From assembly GCA_031550725.1 (NCBI GenBank), contig JAVBOH010000009.1, forward strand, positions 186,001-250,000: 64,000 nucleotides of DNA, in the 5' to 3' direction. Below are positions 35,486 to 44,447 of this stretch, in pieces; the stretch's first letter is position 1; every line of letters starts with the position of its first letter. A program made the position numbers and the translations under genes. The stretch is from UBA946 sp031550725. GTDB lineage: Bacteria; Bacillota; Clostridia; Oscillospirales; Ruminococcaceae. The notes below the pieces were generated by a model, which had not been told where the DNA came from, did no database searches, and saw only the letters and a list, made by a program, of their open reading frames with translations.

Positions 35486-36499
35486 TTATTTTAATGAATC
35501 AACATATGAATTATACTGCTCAAGCGTTGCAGGAGGAACAATATCGCCATTGATAATAAGCTCCTTAAGCTCCTGTGTTCTTTGCATAACATCAGTATCA
35601 ACTAGCGGATTTTCACTTGGTATACCAACGCCGCCCTCATAAAGACCGATATACTTTGTACCGCCTTTGTATACGGTATTCTTTGTATACTCACTGATAG
35701 TTAGAATAACAGTTGCCTCAATATCCTTTAATGCACTTGTAAGAACATACTGAGGTGCTAAATAGCTCTGATCAACATCAACACCAATTACGAAATTACT
35801 TGTATCCCTAGCGGCATTAATAACACCAATTCCTGATGCACCTGCTGCATGGAAAACAATATCACAGCCTGATGAATAAAGATTTTTTGCAGTTTCATAT
35901 CCTAAATCAGAATTTGCAAAATCATTTATATACACGCTTTCAACAGTGATTTCAATACCTCTTTGCTTAGCGGCATACAAAACTCCAGCTCTATAACCAT
36001 AATCAAAAGCATAAATATTATCGGTTTCCATACCACCAACAAAGCCAAGTTTGTTTGTTGTTGTAGTCATACCAGCGATATATCCAACAAGGAAACTGCT
36101 CTCCTGAACACGATAGCTAATACCAATAAGGTTTGGATAATCAGTTTCATATGAACAGTCAATCGCAACAAAATTTATATCAGGATGTGTTTCAGCAGAA
36201 TCAACGATATGTCCTGCAATTTTATATCCAAGTCCAATTACAAGGTCATTTTTACTTGATACATTAGTGAAAAATTCCTCAAAATCGTAATCATCAGTTG
36301 CCTCTTTTGTAAATGCATCAATACCATATGCATTAACACAATAATTAAGACCATCAACAGCTGGCTGATTAAATGGGTCTGCATCTCCGATGTGGTCAAG
36401 GAAAAGTGTCGCCCTATATTTCGTTGAGCATCCAGTTAATGTGAATGTAAATAGTGTAATAGTAAGAATTATTGCTGTGATTTGTTTAAATAATTTCAT
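35486..36499 (-). CDS. BMP-family substrate-binding lipoprotein
   Basis: 337 aa. Lipoprotein signal with lipobox LTGC (Cys24). Periplasmic-binding-protein fold of the Bmp/Med/PnrA type: VIGLGYKIAGHIVDSAETHP, FVGGMETDNIYAFDYGYRAGV, FHAAGASGIGVINAARD and VIGVDVDQSYLAPQYVLTSAL. Members bind nucleosides or similar solutes for an ABC importer. No ABC ATPase or permease is adjacent, so the partner is elsewhere or the protein has a sensing role. Behind AAAGGGTG; monocistronic. Confidence 0.9.
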   Translation of the reverse strand: MKLFKQITAIILTITLFTFTLTGCSTKYRATLFLDHIGDADPFNQPAVDGLNYCVNAYGIDAFTKEATDDYDFEEFFTNVSSKNDLVIGLGYKIAGHIVDSAETHPDINFVAIDCSYETDYPNLIGISYRVQESSFLVGYIAGMTTTTNKLGFVGGMETDNIYAFDYGYRAGVLYAAKQRGIEITVESVYINDFANSDLGYETAKNLYSSGCDIVFHAAGASGIGVINAARDTSNFVIGVDVDQSYLAPQYVLTSALKDIEATVILTISEYTKNTVYKGGTKYIGLYEGGVGIPSENPLVDTDVMQRTQELKELIINGDIVPPATLEQYNSYVDSLK

Positions 36500-36716
36500 T
36501 TTTTAATCACCCTTTCTGTATACTCCCAATAATATTTATATAAATATAATTTAACTTAAACATCATCCATTACAAGAAACGACATAAATACATTTATTTG
36601 ATGAAATTATATCACTTTTCTTTTGTTCTGTCAATCCACTGTTATAAAATAAACAATCATTTAACTTTTTAACAACATTATACACATATAAAACCTTAAA
36701 AGCCAATTCAAAACTA

Positions 36717-37724
36717 TTAATATTTATATAGTGAAACGTGTTCGAAACCATCAAGCAGTTTATCCAAGTTTTTGAAGGCAATTTTCGTACCCCTAGCAAC
36801 ACAGCTCATAGGCTCATCAGCAATATTGCATTTAACACCAAGCTGCGTTTGAATAAGCTTGTCAAGTCCGAAAAGCAATGCACCGCCGCCAGAAAGATAA
36901 ATACCATTACTATGAATGTCGCCGACAAGCTCAGGAGGTGTCTTTTCAAAAACAACCTTCATAGCAGCAATCATTTCATTTATGCTGTCAATTATAGCCT
37001 CATAAATATCATAGTCATTAAGTTCGAGTTTTTCGGGAAGTCCCCTTACAAGATGCCTACCCTTTACAATATATTTACGGCTGCCATCAGGGTCGAAAAG
37101 ATTTGTGATAGCAGTTTTAACCATCTCAGCAGTTTTTTCACCTATAAGAATACGATATCTGCTTGAAACATATCGCACAATAGCTTTGTCAAGCTTATTT
37201 CCAGCCATCTTAACAGATGATTTTGCAACAACACCATTCATGGAAATTACAGCAATATCGGTAGTACCGCCACCGATATCAACAACCATATTTCCATCTG
37301 GTCTTGATATATCAACACCGCAGCCAAGTAGTGCAGCAACAGGTTCTTCTATCAGATATACACGTCTTGCACCGGAAATCTTTGCAGCCTCAACAACAGC
37401 TCTGCTCTCAACATCTGTAATTGAGGATGGTATACACATAACAATATTCGGCATGAATAGCTGTTGTCCTGTTACCTTTTCAATGAAAGCGGTTATCATA
37501 TTTTCGGTCATTTTATGGTCAGAAATAACGCCGTCACTAAGCGGTCTAACCACTGCAATATGGTCAGGAACTCGTCCAACCATGCGGTATGCCTCATTTC
37601 CAACAGCAATAACCTGATTAGTTTTCTTATTAAACGCTACTATCGATGGCTCATTAAGTACAATCCCTTTGCTTCCCATCGTAATTATAACATTGGCAGT
37701 ACCTAAATCAATACCAATATCCAT
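36717..37724 (-). CDS. MreB/Mbl-family rod-shape actin homologue
   Basis: 335 aa, usual length. Actin-type ATPase: phosphate-1 MDIGIDLGTANVIITMGSKG, NEPSIVAFN, the core RPLSDGVISDH, phosphate-2 MVVDIGGGTTDIAVIS, and adenosine GIYLSGGGALLFGLDKLI. Forms membrane-bound filaments that direct lateral cell-wall synthesis. No mreC or mreD next to it, suggesting an extra Mbl/MreBH-type copy rather than the mreBCD operon gene. GAAGGGA lies 12 bases upstream of the ATG, rather far. Confidence 0.93.
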   Translation of the reverse strand: MDIGIDLGTANVIITMGSKGIVLNEPSIVAFNKKTNQVIAVGNEAYRMVGRVPDHIAVVRPLSDGVISDHKMTENMITAFIEKVTGQQLFMPNIVMCIPSSITDVESRAVVEAAKISGARRVYLIEEPVAALLGCGVDISRPDGNMVVDIGGGTTDIAVISMNGVVAKSSVKMAGNKLDKAIVRYVSSRYRILIGEKTAEMVKTAITNLFDPDGSRKYIVKGRHLVRGLPEKLELNDYDIYEAIIDSINEMIAAMKVVFEKTPPELVGDIHSNGIYLSGGGALLFGLDKLIQTQLGVKCNIADEPMSCVARGTKIAFKNLDKLLDGFEHVSLYKY

Positions 37725-37805
37725 TTATGACATTCTTCCCTTCAGTTTAAATTATGTTAAACTATATATGTATTTATAAGCCAAGCTTTGCTATGCTTAG
37801 CTTTA

Positions 37806-38465
37806 CTATGCATTTTTTGTTGCCGAAACTGCAATAACAGTCTTTGCACCTTTTTCACGCATAAGCTTTGCACATTCATTCATAGTTGCGCCGGTTGTTA
37901 TAACATCGTCACATATAATGACTGTTTTCCCATCTAAAGTAACGCTATTATTCAAATAAAACATACCCTTAACATTTTCTGCACGTTCTTTAGCATTAAT
38001 GGTATGCTGCTCGGTATCATTATTATTCTTAAACAATATATCATTATTTGTACTTTTACCAAGGCACTTTGCAAGTTCATCACAGATAACCTCAGAATGA
38101 TTAAACCCTATCCTTTTAAGCTTTTTCCTTGTCATAGGCACAGGAATAATATAATCTGCATTATCGTATCCATGCTCATAAAGCTTTGATGCAAGCTCAC
38201 TTGCCATAATCCTTACAAATCCTGTTTCAAGATTACTTTTCAAATTCAAGATAGCACGTTTTGACACACCCGAATAAAAAGCGGCTGTAAAACACACATC
38301 AAAATTCATATCCGTGGTATCAAAATCATTATCCGAAACCCACTCGATTTTTTCAAAGCATTCGTCACAGCTAAGTTTATCCCACTTGATAAACTTTTGA
38401 CAAAACGGACACCTATTAGGGAAAAACAAGTCAGTCAAAAAGTCTTTTATTCTATACAAATCCAT
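37806..38465 (-). CDS. ComF-family phosphoribosyltransferase-like protein
   Basis: 219 aa. N-terminal four-cysteine zinc module (CPFCQKF and CDECFEK, about residues 19-37) and a PRTase domain with the PRPP loop VIICDDVITTGATMNECAKL. ComFC is needed for uptake of DNA during competence, acting with the ComFA helicase, which is not present here. The start codon abuts the recD2 stop, so the two genes are coupled; it may serve DNA repair or uptake. Confidence 0.92.
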   Translation of the reverse strand: MDLYRIKDFLTDLFFPNRCPFCQKFIKWDKLSCDECFEKIEWVSDNDFDTTDMNFDVCFTAAFYSGVSKRAILNLKSNLETGFVRIMASELASKLYEHGYDNADYIIPVPMTRKKLKRIGFNHSEVICDELAKCLGKSTNNDILFKNNNDTEQHTINAKERAENVKGMFYLNNSVTLDGKTVIICDDVITTGATMNECAKLMREKGAKTVIAVSATKNA

Positions 38466-40675
38466 CAGACAAGTTCCTTTTCAAGCAAATCTCTTAAGCA
38501 GGTATATCGCAGTGTACGCCTGTTGTTTGCAACCATCTGATAAACAGCTTTCTGTGAACCTACAATTATCAAAAGCTTTTTCGCTCTTGTAACAGCAGTA
38601 TAAAGCAGGTTGCGGTAACAAAGCTTTTCAAAACCGCCCAAAAGCGGCAGTATAACAGCATTAAACTCACTGCCCTGACTTTTATGTACAGTAATTGCAT
38701 ATGCAAGTTCAAGCTGATCGAGCATATCAAAGGTATATTCACACAACCTGCCCTCAAAGTCAATAACTATCGTGCTTTCCTGTTTTTGCACCTTTATTAT
38801 TGTACCAATATCACCGTTAAAAATACCCGTGTTAACTTCTCCGTCCCTCGCCCAAGTTATGTCATAATTATTTTTAATCTGCATAACCTTATCATTTTCA
38901 CGAAAGATATAAAGCATACCTTTGACTTCATTTTTTTTAGGCTCTTGCGGGTTAACAGACTGTTGAATAAGCTTGTTCATCTCGACAACCCCAAGTGCTC
39001 CCTTTCTTGACGGACACAGCACCTGAATATCCTCCGATACCGAATATCCATAAGCATTAGGCAGTCGGTTTTTATATAAATCCACAACAGTGGATGATGC
39101 ATTCATATGGTCAAGACGCTGCATAAAGAAAAAATCATTATCAGTACGGCTCAAATCAGGGTTCTCACCATGTACAATTTTATGCGCATTAGTGACAATA
39201 CAGCTTAGCTGTGCCTGCCTGAAAATTTCAGTCAGATGAACAACAGTAAGCTTACCCGAATCAATCATATCCTTTAAAACATTTCCTGCGCCAACAGACG
39301 GCAGCTGATCGCTGTCCCCAACCATAATAAGCCTGCACGAAAGCTTTAACGCTCTTAACAGTGCTTCGAACAGTAAAGTATCAACCATTGACATCTCATC
39401 AACAATCATAACATCACAGGAAATTGGGTCTTTTTCATTATGCTTGAATTTCGTCTTGCCCGTATTGTCAAACACAACCTCAAGCATTCTGTGAATGGTC
39501 TTTGCATCATAACCAGTTAGGTCGGAAATTCGTTTTGCTGCCTTTCCTGTCGGTGCAGCAATCATAACCTTCATTCCACGCTGCTCATATAGCGAAATAA
39601 TCGCCTTAAGCGTTGTCGTTTTACCTGTACCTGGTCCGCCAGTCATTATAATAAACCCCTGCGACAAGGCAAGTGAAATAGCTTTACGCTGCAAATCAGC
39701 ATAAACAATATCCTTAGCCTTTTCTTCTATGTCAATAAGCTTTTTATAGTCATATTCTGTGTCCTTAAAAAAATCATTCATAGCAGAAAGTCTAGTTGTA
39801 ATATAGCTTTCTGCCACAAAATATTCCCTTAAAAACACAAAGCTTCTGTCATTTTTATTATGTATAACAAGATTTTCCTCAGCACATTCATTATTAAGTG
39901 TCAAATCAAACTTTTCTTCTTGTATAGAGAGCAAGCTAAGAACTGTTGCCTTAAGCCTGTCATAAGGCAAACAAGTATGCCCGTTATAATTATTTGTCAC
40001 AAGAACATGGACAATGCCTGCTTTTATGCGGCTTTCACTATCCTGTGGTATTTCTAGCTTTGAAGCAATTACCTCAGCTTTGGCAAAATCAAGCTCAATA
40101 GAGGCATCACAAAGCACATATGGATTTTCCCTGATAACATCAACGGAATACTGCCCCCATCGTTTCCATGCACTGACTGCAACGGACGGAAGTATACCAA
40201 ACTGTGTCAGAAAAATCATCAAGGCACGTATTCCGAATATACGCTTGAACTCCATACCGATTTCTTCTGCTTTTTTAGCTGTAATGCCCTTTACCTTTAC
40301 AAGAACATCTGGCTCATGTTCAATAATATCAAGCGTATCATCACCAAACTGTTCAACAAGACGTTTGGCAAGTGTCGGACCTATACCCTTTATTACACCT
40401 GATGAAAGATATTTAAGTATAGCAGAGGAAGTCGCAGGCATAGTTCTTTCACAATATACTGCTTTAAACTGCTCACCAAATTTCGGATGAGTCGTATATT
40501 CACCAGTTAAAAGAAGTTCTTCACCCTCCTCAATTGTACCAAGCTCGCCGACAACAGTAACCAAATCAATTCCTGTATCAATATCAAGAACAATATAGCC
40601 ATTATCGGTGTTGCAGAATGTTACACTTTCAACAACACCTTTTAGCTTTATATAATTTTTTTCATCAATAATCAT
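38465..40675 (-). CDS. recD2: ATP-dependent DNA helicase RecD2
   Basis: 736 aa SF1B 5'-3' helicase. N-terminal OB and HhH segments (LVERFGDD-like region with VKGITAKKAEEIG), Walker A GGPGTGKTTTLKAI, Walker B VMIVDEMSMVDTLL, GDSDQLPSVGAGNVL, and the C-terminal motif YAITVHKSQGSEFNAVILPL. RecD2 acts without RecBC in recombination and replication-fork maintenance. GAGGG precedes the ATG. Confidence 0.95.
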   Translation of the reverse strand: MIIDEKNYIKLKGVVESVTFCNTDNGYIVLDIDTGIDLVTVVGELGTIEEGEELLLTGEYTTHPKFGEQFKAVYCERTMPATSSAILKYLSSGVIKGIGPTLAKRLVEQFGDDTLDIIEHEPDVLVKVKGITAKKAEEIGMEFKRIFGIRALMIFLTQFGILPSVAVSAWKRWGQYSVDVIRENPYVLCDASIELDFAKAEVIASKLEIPQDSESRIKAGIVHVLVTNNYNGHTCLPYDRLKATVLSLLSIQEEKFDLTLNNECAEENLVIHNKNDRSFVFLREYFVAESYITTRLSAMNDFFKDTEYDYKKLIDIEEKAKDIVYADLQRKAISLALSQGFIIMTGGPGTGKTTTLKAIISLYEQRGMKVMIAAPTGKAAKRISDLTGYDAKTIHRMLEVVFDNTGKTKFKHNEKDPISCDVMIVDEMSMVDTLLFEALLRALKLSCRLIMVGDSDQLPSVGAGNVLKDMIDSGKLTVVHLTEIFRQAQLSCIVTNAHKIVHGENPDLSRTDNDFFFMQRLDHMNASSTVVDLYKNRLPNAYGYSVSEDIQVLCPSRKGALGVVEMNKLIQQSVNPQEPKKNEVKGMLYIFRENDKVMQIKNNYDITWARDGEVNTGIFNGDIGTIIKVQKQESTIVIDFEGRLCEYTFDMLDQLELAYAITVHKSQGSEFNAVILPLLGGFEKLCYRNLLYTAVTRAKKLLIIVGSQKAVYQMVANNRRTLRYTCLRDLLEKELV

Positions 40676-40746
40676 TGTAAACCCTCAATTTTTCATACAT
40701 AATGATATTATATCACTTTTCCCATATATTTTCAAGGTTTTACAAA

Positions 40747-41058
40747 TTATATTTTCAAAATTTCATAATCACAATTGCATGAATTAAGCATAAGCTTTTT
40801 AAATATATCTAGAGTTTCTTTTTTAGCACCGCAGTCAAGCAAAACAACCTCTGCACGAATATCCTGTTCATTTATTTTATAAATGAGTTCACGAACAACA
40901 AATTCGATATTCTTTGTATCCTCCGTCACAGGAATAATAAGCAATGGCAAAGCAGACCTTATTTTTCGGCGATTTACGCTGTCAGCTATAACAATCCACG
41001 AAATAACAGCAACTCCAATACACATCGTCAACAACGAAATTAATGCATTTTCAAGCAT
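40747..41058 (-). CDS. Small single-pass membrane protein
   Basis: 103 aa from the ATG at 41058 behind GAGGTG. One N-terminal TM (about residues 4-25), a basic stop-transfer stretch NRRKIRS, then a soluble alpha/beta segment: LPLLIIPVTEDTKNIEFVVR and IRAEVVLLDCGAKKETLDIF, which looks like a small glycosyltransferase-like or Rossmann-like half. Not a family I recognise. Upstream of recD2 by 72 bases, same strand. An in-frame ATG at 41148 is less likely since it has no ribosome site. Confidence 0.65.
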   Translation of the reverse strand: MLENALISLLTMCIGVAVISWIVIADSVNRRKIRSALPLLIIPVTEDTKNIEFVVRELIYKINEQDIRAEVVLLDCGAKKETLDIFKKLMLNSCNCDYEILKI

Positions 41059-41193
41059 TTTGAACACCTCACACAATATTATTTGATATATTGTATGAAA
41101 AACAAGCAAAAATGTGAAAGATGGTATTTTAACATCAAAATAGTTCATGCATAAAATGATTATGATTACTTTATTGGAGGATATAAATTTTAT

Positions 41194-41385
41194 ATGAAAA
41201 ACGATAGATTATGTGATGAATTTAAACTAGGAGTTGCAGTCAGTTCCCTTTCAGCCCTGATAGCATCAAAGTTTGACAACAATGATGAGCTTGCATTAAT
41301 TGCCGCATTACTTACGCAAACAGGTGACAACCTTGCATCAATTATCGTAAGACGTGATTTATGCGAGCGAAATGAAAATGAATAA
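41194..41385 (+). CDS. Small conserved-looking protein, unknown function
   Basis: 63 aa, soluble. Helical composition (LGVAVSSLSALIASKFDNND and LALIAALLTQTGDNLASIIV) resembling the short clostridial proteins annotated only as domains of unknown function (DUF6774-like; tentative). GGAGG at 41176-41180 is 13 bases upstream, a bit far. The terminator right after the stop supports that it is a real transcription unit. The opposite-strand open frame over it has no ribosome site. Confidence 0.65.
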   Translation: MKNDRLCDEFKLGVAVSSLSALIASKFDNNDELALIAALLTQTGDNLASIIVRRDLCERNENE

Positions 41386-41424
41386 AAACTGCCCGATTTA
41401 TTATTAAACAAATCGGGCAGTTTT
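41385..41424. terminator. Bidirectional terminator
   Basis: Perfect 15-bp stem (41385-41399 with 41410-41424) containing ACTGCCCGATTT, flanked by A and T runs; serves the small gene and the convergent DHH gene. Confidence 0.9.
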
Positions 41425-41436
41425 TATTCGTATATA

Positions 41437-42354
41437 TTACTTACAGCCATTTACAAGTTCTTCAAGCATCTTAGGCAGGTCAGCAGCCATATTTTCATCG
41501 CCAAACTGACAAGTACCAACATTATGATGTCCGCCGCCGCCATATTTAAGCATCAGCTTGCCGACATCAAGAGTTGCTGTGCGGTTAAGTATTGAATATC
41601 CAACAGCAGCCGAACATCCAACTCCGCCACGTCCCGAAACTATCCATGCAGAAATATTCTGCTCAGGATAAAGACTGTATATCAAAAATCTGTTACCGGA
41701 ATAAATTGGGTCAACCCCTCTTAAATCGGAAATAATAACGTCATTCTCAACATGGGTATGAGCCTTAACCATCTCTATAAATTTGTCATTCTGCTCACGA
41801 TAAACCTCAATTCTCTCCACAACATCAGGAAGTGAAAGAATTTCATCGGTATTCATTGTGCGGCAGCAGTCAATAAGCTTTTCCATTAGTGCATAGTTAG
41901 AAATAGTAAAATTTCTCCAGCGTCCAAGTCCTGTACGTGGGTCCATCAGAAATCCAACCAAAATCCACCCTTGCGGATTAAGAATTTCCTCACGTGTAAG
42001 CTTGCCGCTGTCAACCTTATCAACAGCAACCATCATCTCGTCATAATGACCGAAACGCTCCTTGCCGCCATAATAGTCATAGATAATTCTTGCGCATGAG
42101 TCAGCAATACGGCTTTCACCTATGTATTTGCCCTCCAGCTTATTTCTTTCAAATTCACTGGAATGATGGTCAAACCAAAGTCCGCAGCCCTCAACATACG
42201 GTACATTAGCCAGACAATCATCCTTGGTAACTTCAACAAGACCATCCTGCAAGTCCTTTGGATGTGCAAATTTCCAATGGTCTATAACTCCGACATCCTT
42301 TAGCAATGCACCGCACGCAAGTCCGTCAAAATCAGAACGTGTAACAAGTCGCAT
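41437..42354 (-). CDS. DHH/DHHA1-family phosphoesterase
   Basis: 305 aa. Metal motifs RSDFDGLACG (motif I), LWFDHHSSE (DHH), AVDKVDSGKL, and C-terminal DHHA1 glycine loop KYGGGGHHNVGTCQF. The family includes exopolyphosphatases, nano-RNases and c-di-nucleotide phosphodiesterases; no GGDEF or TM module, so a soluble hydrolase. Because the organism has a c-di-AMP receptor (darA), pApA or c-di-AMP turnover is conceivable, but the substrate cannot be told. Behind AAGAGGAG. Confidence 0.85.
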   Translation of the reverse strand: MRLVTRSDFDGLACGALLKDVGVIDHWKFAHPKDLQDGLVEVTKDDCLANVPYVEGCGLWFDHHSSEFERNKLEGKYIGESRIADSCARIIYDYYGGKERFGHYDEMMVAVDKVDSGKLTREEILNPQGWILVGFLMDPRTGLGRWRNFTISNYALMEKLIDCCRTMNTDEILSLPDVVERIEVYREQNDKFIEMVKAHTHVENDVIISDLRGVDPIYSGNRFLIYSLYPEQNISAWIVSGRGGVGCSAAVGYSILNRTATLDVGKLMLKYGGGGHHNVGTCQFGDENMAADLPKMLEELVNGCK

Positions 42355-42427
42355 TTGGTCAACTCCTCTTAAAAAATATATATTAAACCTTTATATACAA
42401 AATACTATATAAACAATTATATAAAAC

Positions 42428-42456
42428 ATTATACACCAATTGCTTATTTTTTTCAA
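42428..42456 (-). promoter_or_regulatory. Promoter of the DHH phosphoesterase gene
   Basis: Minus strand TTGAAA (42451-42456), 17 bp, TATAAT (42428-42433). From here to 42680 the DNA is AT-rich and shows no gene. Confidence 0.65.
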
Positions 42457-42680
42457 GTATATTTAAAGTATAAATATATAATATGTATAAACTTTCAATA
42501 TTGATTACTTAAATATAGTTATTTAGTACAAATTTACCAGTTATATGTAGATTAAGGTAAATTAATATCGATTAGAATAAGAATTGATATTCCACTGAAA
42601 TTTATTATTCTTGAATGATTTTATCTTTATGAAATTTCATCGCAAAATATTAGCCATTATGTTAAAAAGTGAAAAAACCC

Positions 42681-42709
42681 TTGCAATTTGTAAAAAAAAA
42701 GAGTATAAT
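42681..42709 (+). promoter_or_regulatory. pyrG promoter
   Basis: TTGCAA (42681-42686), 17 bp, TATAAT (42704-42709). The initially transcribed bases lack the GGG start used for CTP-sensitive reiterative control in Bacillus. Confidence 0.65.
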
Positions 42710-42760
42710 AAGATGTAATTATTGTTTGAATATTTATTTAAGATGGAGGACTGAAAAACT

Positions 42761-44362
42761 ATGCCGACAAAGTATATTTTCGTCACCGGAGGAGTTGTTT
42801 CCGGTCTTGGCAAGGGTATTACTGCAGCGTCCTTGGGACGACTTTTAAAAGCTCGTGGATACAGAGTTACTATTCAGAAATTTGACCCGTACATAAATCT
42901 TGACCCTGGTACAATGTCACCATATCAGCATGGTGAGGTATTTGTTACTGACGATGGTGCTGAAACTGACCTTGACCTCGGACATTACGAGCGTTTTATC
43001 GACGAAAATCTATCCATTAACTCCAGTGTTACTACCGGTAAAATTTACTGGACTGTACTTAACAAAGAGCGCCGTGGCGACTACTTAGGCGGCACTGTTC
43101 AGGTTATTCCTCATGTTACAAATGAGATAAAGGAAAGGGTTTACCGTGTTGGCAAGGACCCTTCCACTGATATTGTTATAACTGAAATCGGCGGTACTGT
43201 TGGCGATATCGAGTCAACACCTTATCTTGAAGCTATTCGTCAGGTTGTTACAGAAGTTGGCCGTGAAAACGCTATGTACATTCATGTAACACTTGTTCCT
43301 TATATTGCAGGCTCTGAGGAGCTAAAATCAAAGCCTACACAGCACTCAACAAAGGAACTTTTGTCTATTGGCATTCAGCCTAACGTTTTGGTTTGCCGTT
43401 CAGAGAAAGAAATTCCTGAGGACATGAAGAAGAAAATCAGTCTTTTCTGTAATGTTCGTCCGCAGGATGTTATCCAAAACCTTACTGCTCCATCTCTATA
43501 TGAAGTACCCCTCTGGCTTGAAAAAGAGGGACTTGCTGATGTTGTTTGTCATCACCTTAACATTGAGGACCGCACTCCTGACCTTAAGGAATGGACTGAA
43601 ATGGTTAAGCGCACAAACGCTGCTGAAAAGAAAGTTACAATCGGTCTTGTAGGCAAATATGTTGTACTTCACGATGCATATCTTTCCGTTGCTGAGGCAC
43701 TTCGTCACGGCGGTATTACAAACGATGCTGTTGTTGATATTCAGTGGATTAATTCCGAGGAAATAACTGCTGAAACTGCTGATGAAATGCTTTCAATGTG
43801 TGATGGTATCATTATCCCTGGCGGCTTTGGTGACAGAGGTATTGAGGGTATGGTTGAAGCTGCAAAATATGCTCGTATCAACAAAGTACCATGCTTTGGT
43901 ATTTGTCTTGGTATGCAGATTATGGTTATCGAGTATGCTCGTAATGTTCTTGGTCTTATAGATGCTAACTCCAGTGAATTTGGTGACACTCCATATCCTG
44001 TTATCGACCTTATGGACGGACAGAAGGATATCACTGAAAAGGGCGGTACAATGCGCCTTGGTCTTTATCCATGTAAGATTATTGATGGTACAATTTGTGC
44101 TAGGGTTTACAAAGAATCACTCATTTACGACCGTCATCGTCACCGTCTTGAATACAACAACTCTTTCCGTAAGCAGCTTACTGAAGCTGGACTTCTGATT
44201 GCAGGAATTTCACCTGATGAAAGACTTGTTGAAATTGTTGAGGTTAAGGATCATCCTTGGATGATTGGAACACAGTTCCATCCTGAATTTAAATCAAGAC
44301 CTAATAAACCACAGAAATTGTTTGAAGACTTTATTAGAGCGGCTGTTGAAAAGTCAATGTAA
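42761..44362 (+). CDS. pyrG: CTP synthase
   Basis: 533 aa. Amidoligase domain with YIFVTGGVVSGLGKGITAAS, QKFDPYINLDPGTMSPYQHG and EIGGTVGDIESTPYLEAIRQ; class I glutamine amidotransferase domain with nucleophile Cys in PCFGICLGMQIMVIEYARN and catalytic His-Glu in GTQFHPEFKSRP. Makes CTP from UTP, ATP and glutamine. Behind ATGGAGGA. Monocistronic. Confidence 0.98.
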   Translation: MPTKYIFVTGGVVSGLGKGITAASLGRLLKARGYRVTIQKFDPYINLDPGTMSPYQHGEVFVTDDGAETDLDLGHYERFIDENLSINSSVTTGKIYWTVLNKERRGDYLGGTVQVIPHVTNEIKERVYRVGKDPSTDIVITEIGGTVGDIESTPYLEAIRQVVTEVGRENAMYIHVTLVPYIAGSEELKSKPTQHSTKELLSIGIQPNVLVCRSEKEIPEDMKKKISLFCNVRPQDVIQNLTAPSLYEVPLWLEKEGLADVVCHHLNIEDRTPDLKEWTEMVKRTNAAEKKVTIGLVGKYVVLHDAYLSVAEALRHGGITNDAVVDIQWINSEEITAETADEMLSMCDGIIIPGGFGDRGIEGMVEAAKYARINKVPCFGICLGMQIMVIEYARNVLGLIDANSSEFGDTPYPVIDLMDGQKDITEKGGTMRLGLYPCKIIDGTICARVYKESLIYDRHRHRLEYNNSFRKQLTEAGLLIAGISPDERLVEIVEVKDHPWMIGTQFHPEFKSRPNKPQKLFEDFIRAAVEKSM

Positions 44363-44369
44363 ATAATAT

Positions 44370-44400
44370 AAGGCTATTGCGAAAGCGATAGCCTTTTTTT
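44370..44400 (+). terminator. pyrG terminator
   Basis: 11-bp stem AAGGCTATTGC/GCGATAGCCTT closed by a GAAA tetraloop, then T-run (44370-44400). Confidence 0.9.
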
Positions 44401-44410
44401 GTGGTATTGC

Positions 44411-44439
44411 AAAAAAGCACTGTTGCAAATCGCAACAGT
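44411..44439 (-). terminator. pnp terminator
   Basis: 8-bp stem ACTGTTGC/GCAACAGT (44419-44426 with 44432-44439), followed on the minus strand by GC and T6. Confidence 0.8.
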
Positions 44440-44447
44440 CCTTAAAC

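Noticed and set aside
41190..41411. Minus-strand open frame of 73 codons opposite the 63-aa gene
   Set aside because: No ribosome site, runs through the terminator stem, and the plus-strand gene has better support.
42681..42760. CTP-sensitive attenuation of pyrG as in Bacillus
   Set aside because: The initial transcript lacks the GGG start and no terminator hairpin is visible in the leader.
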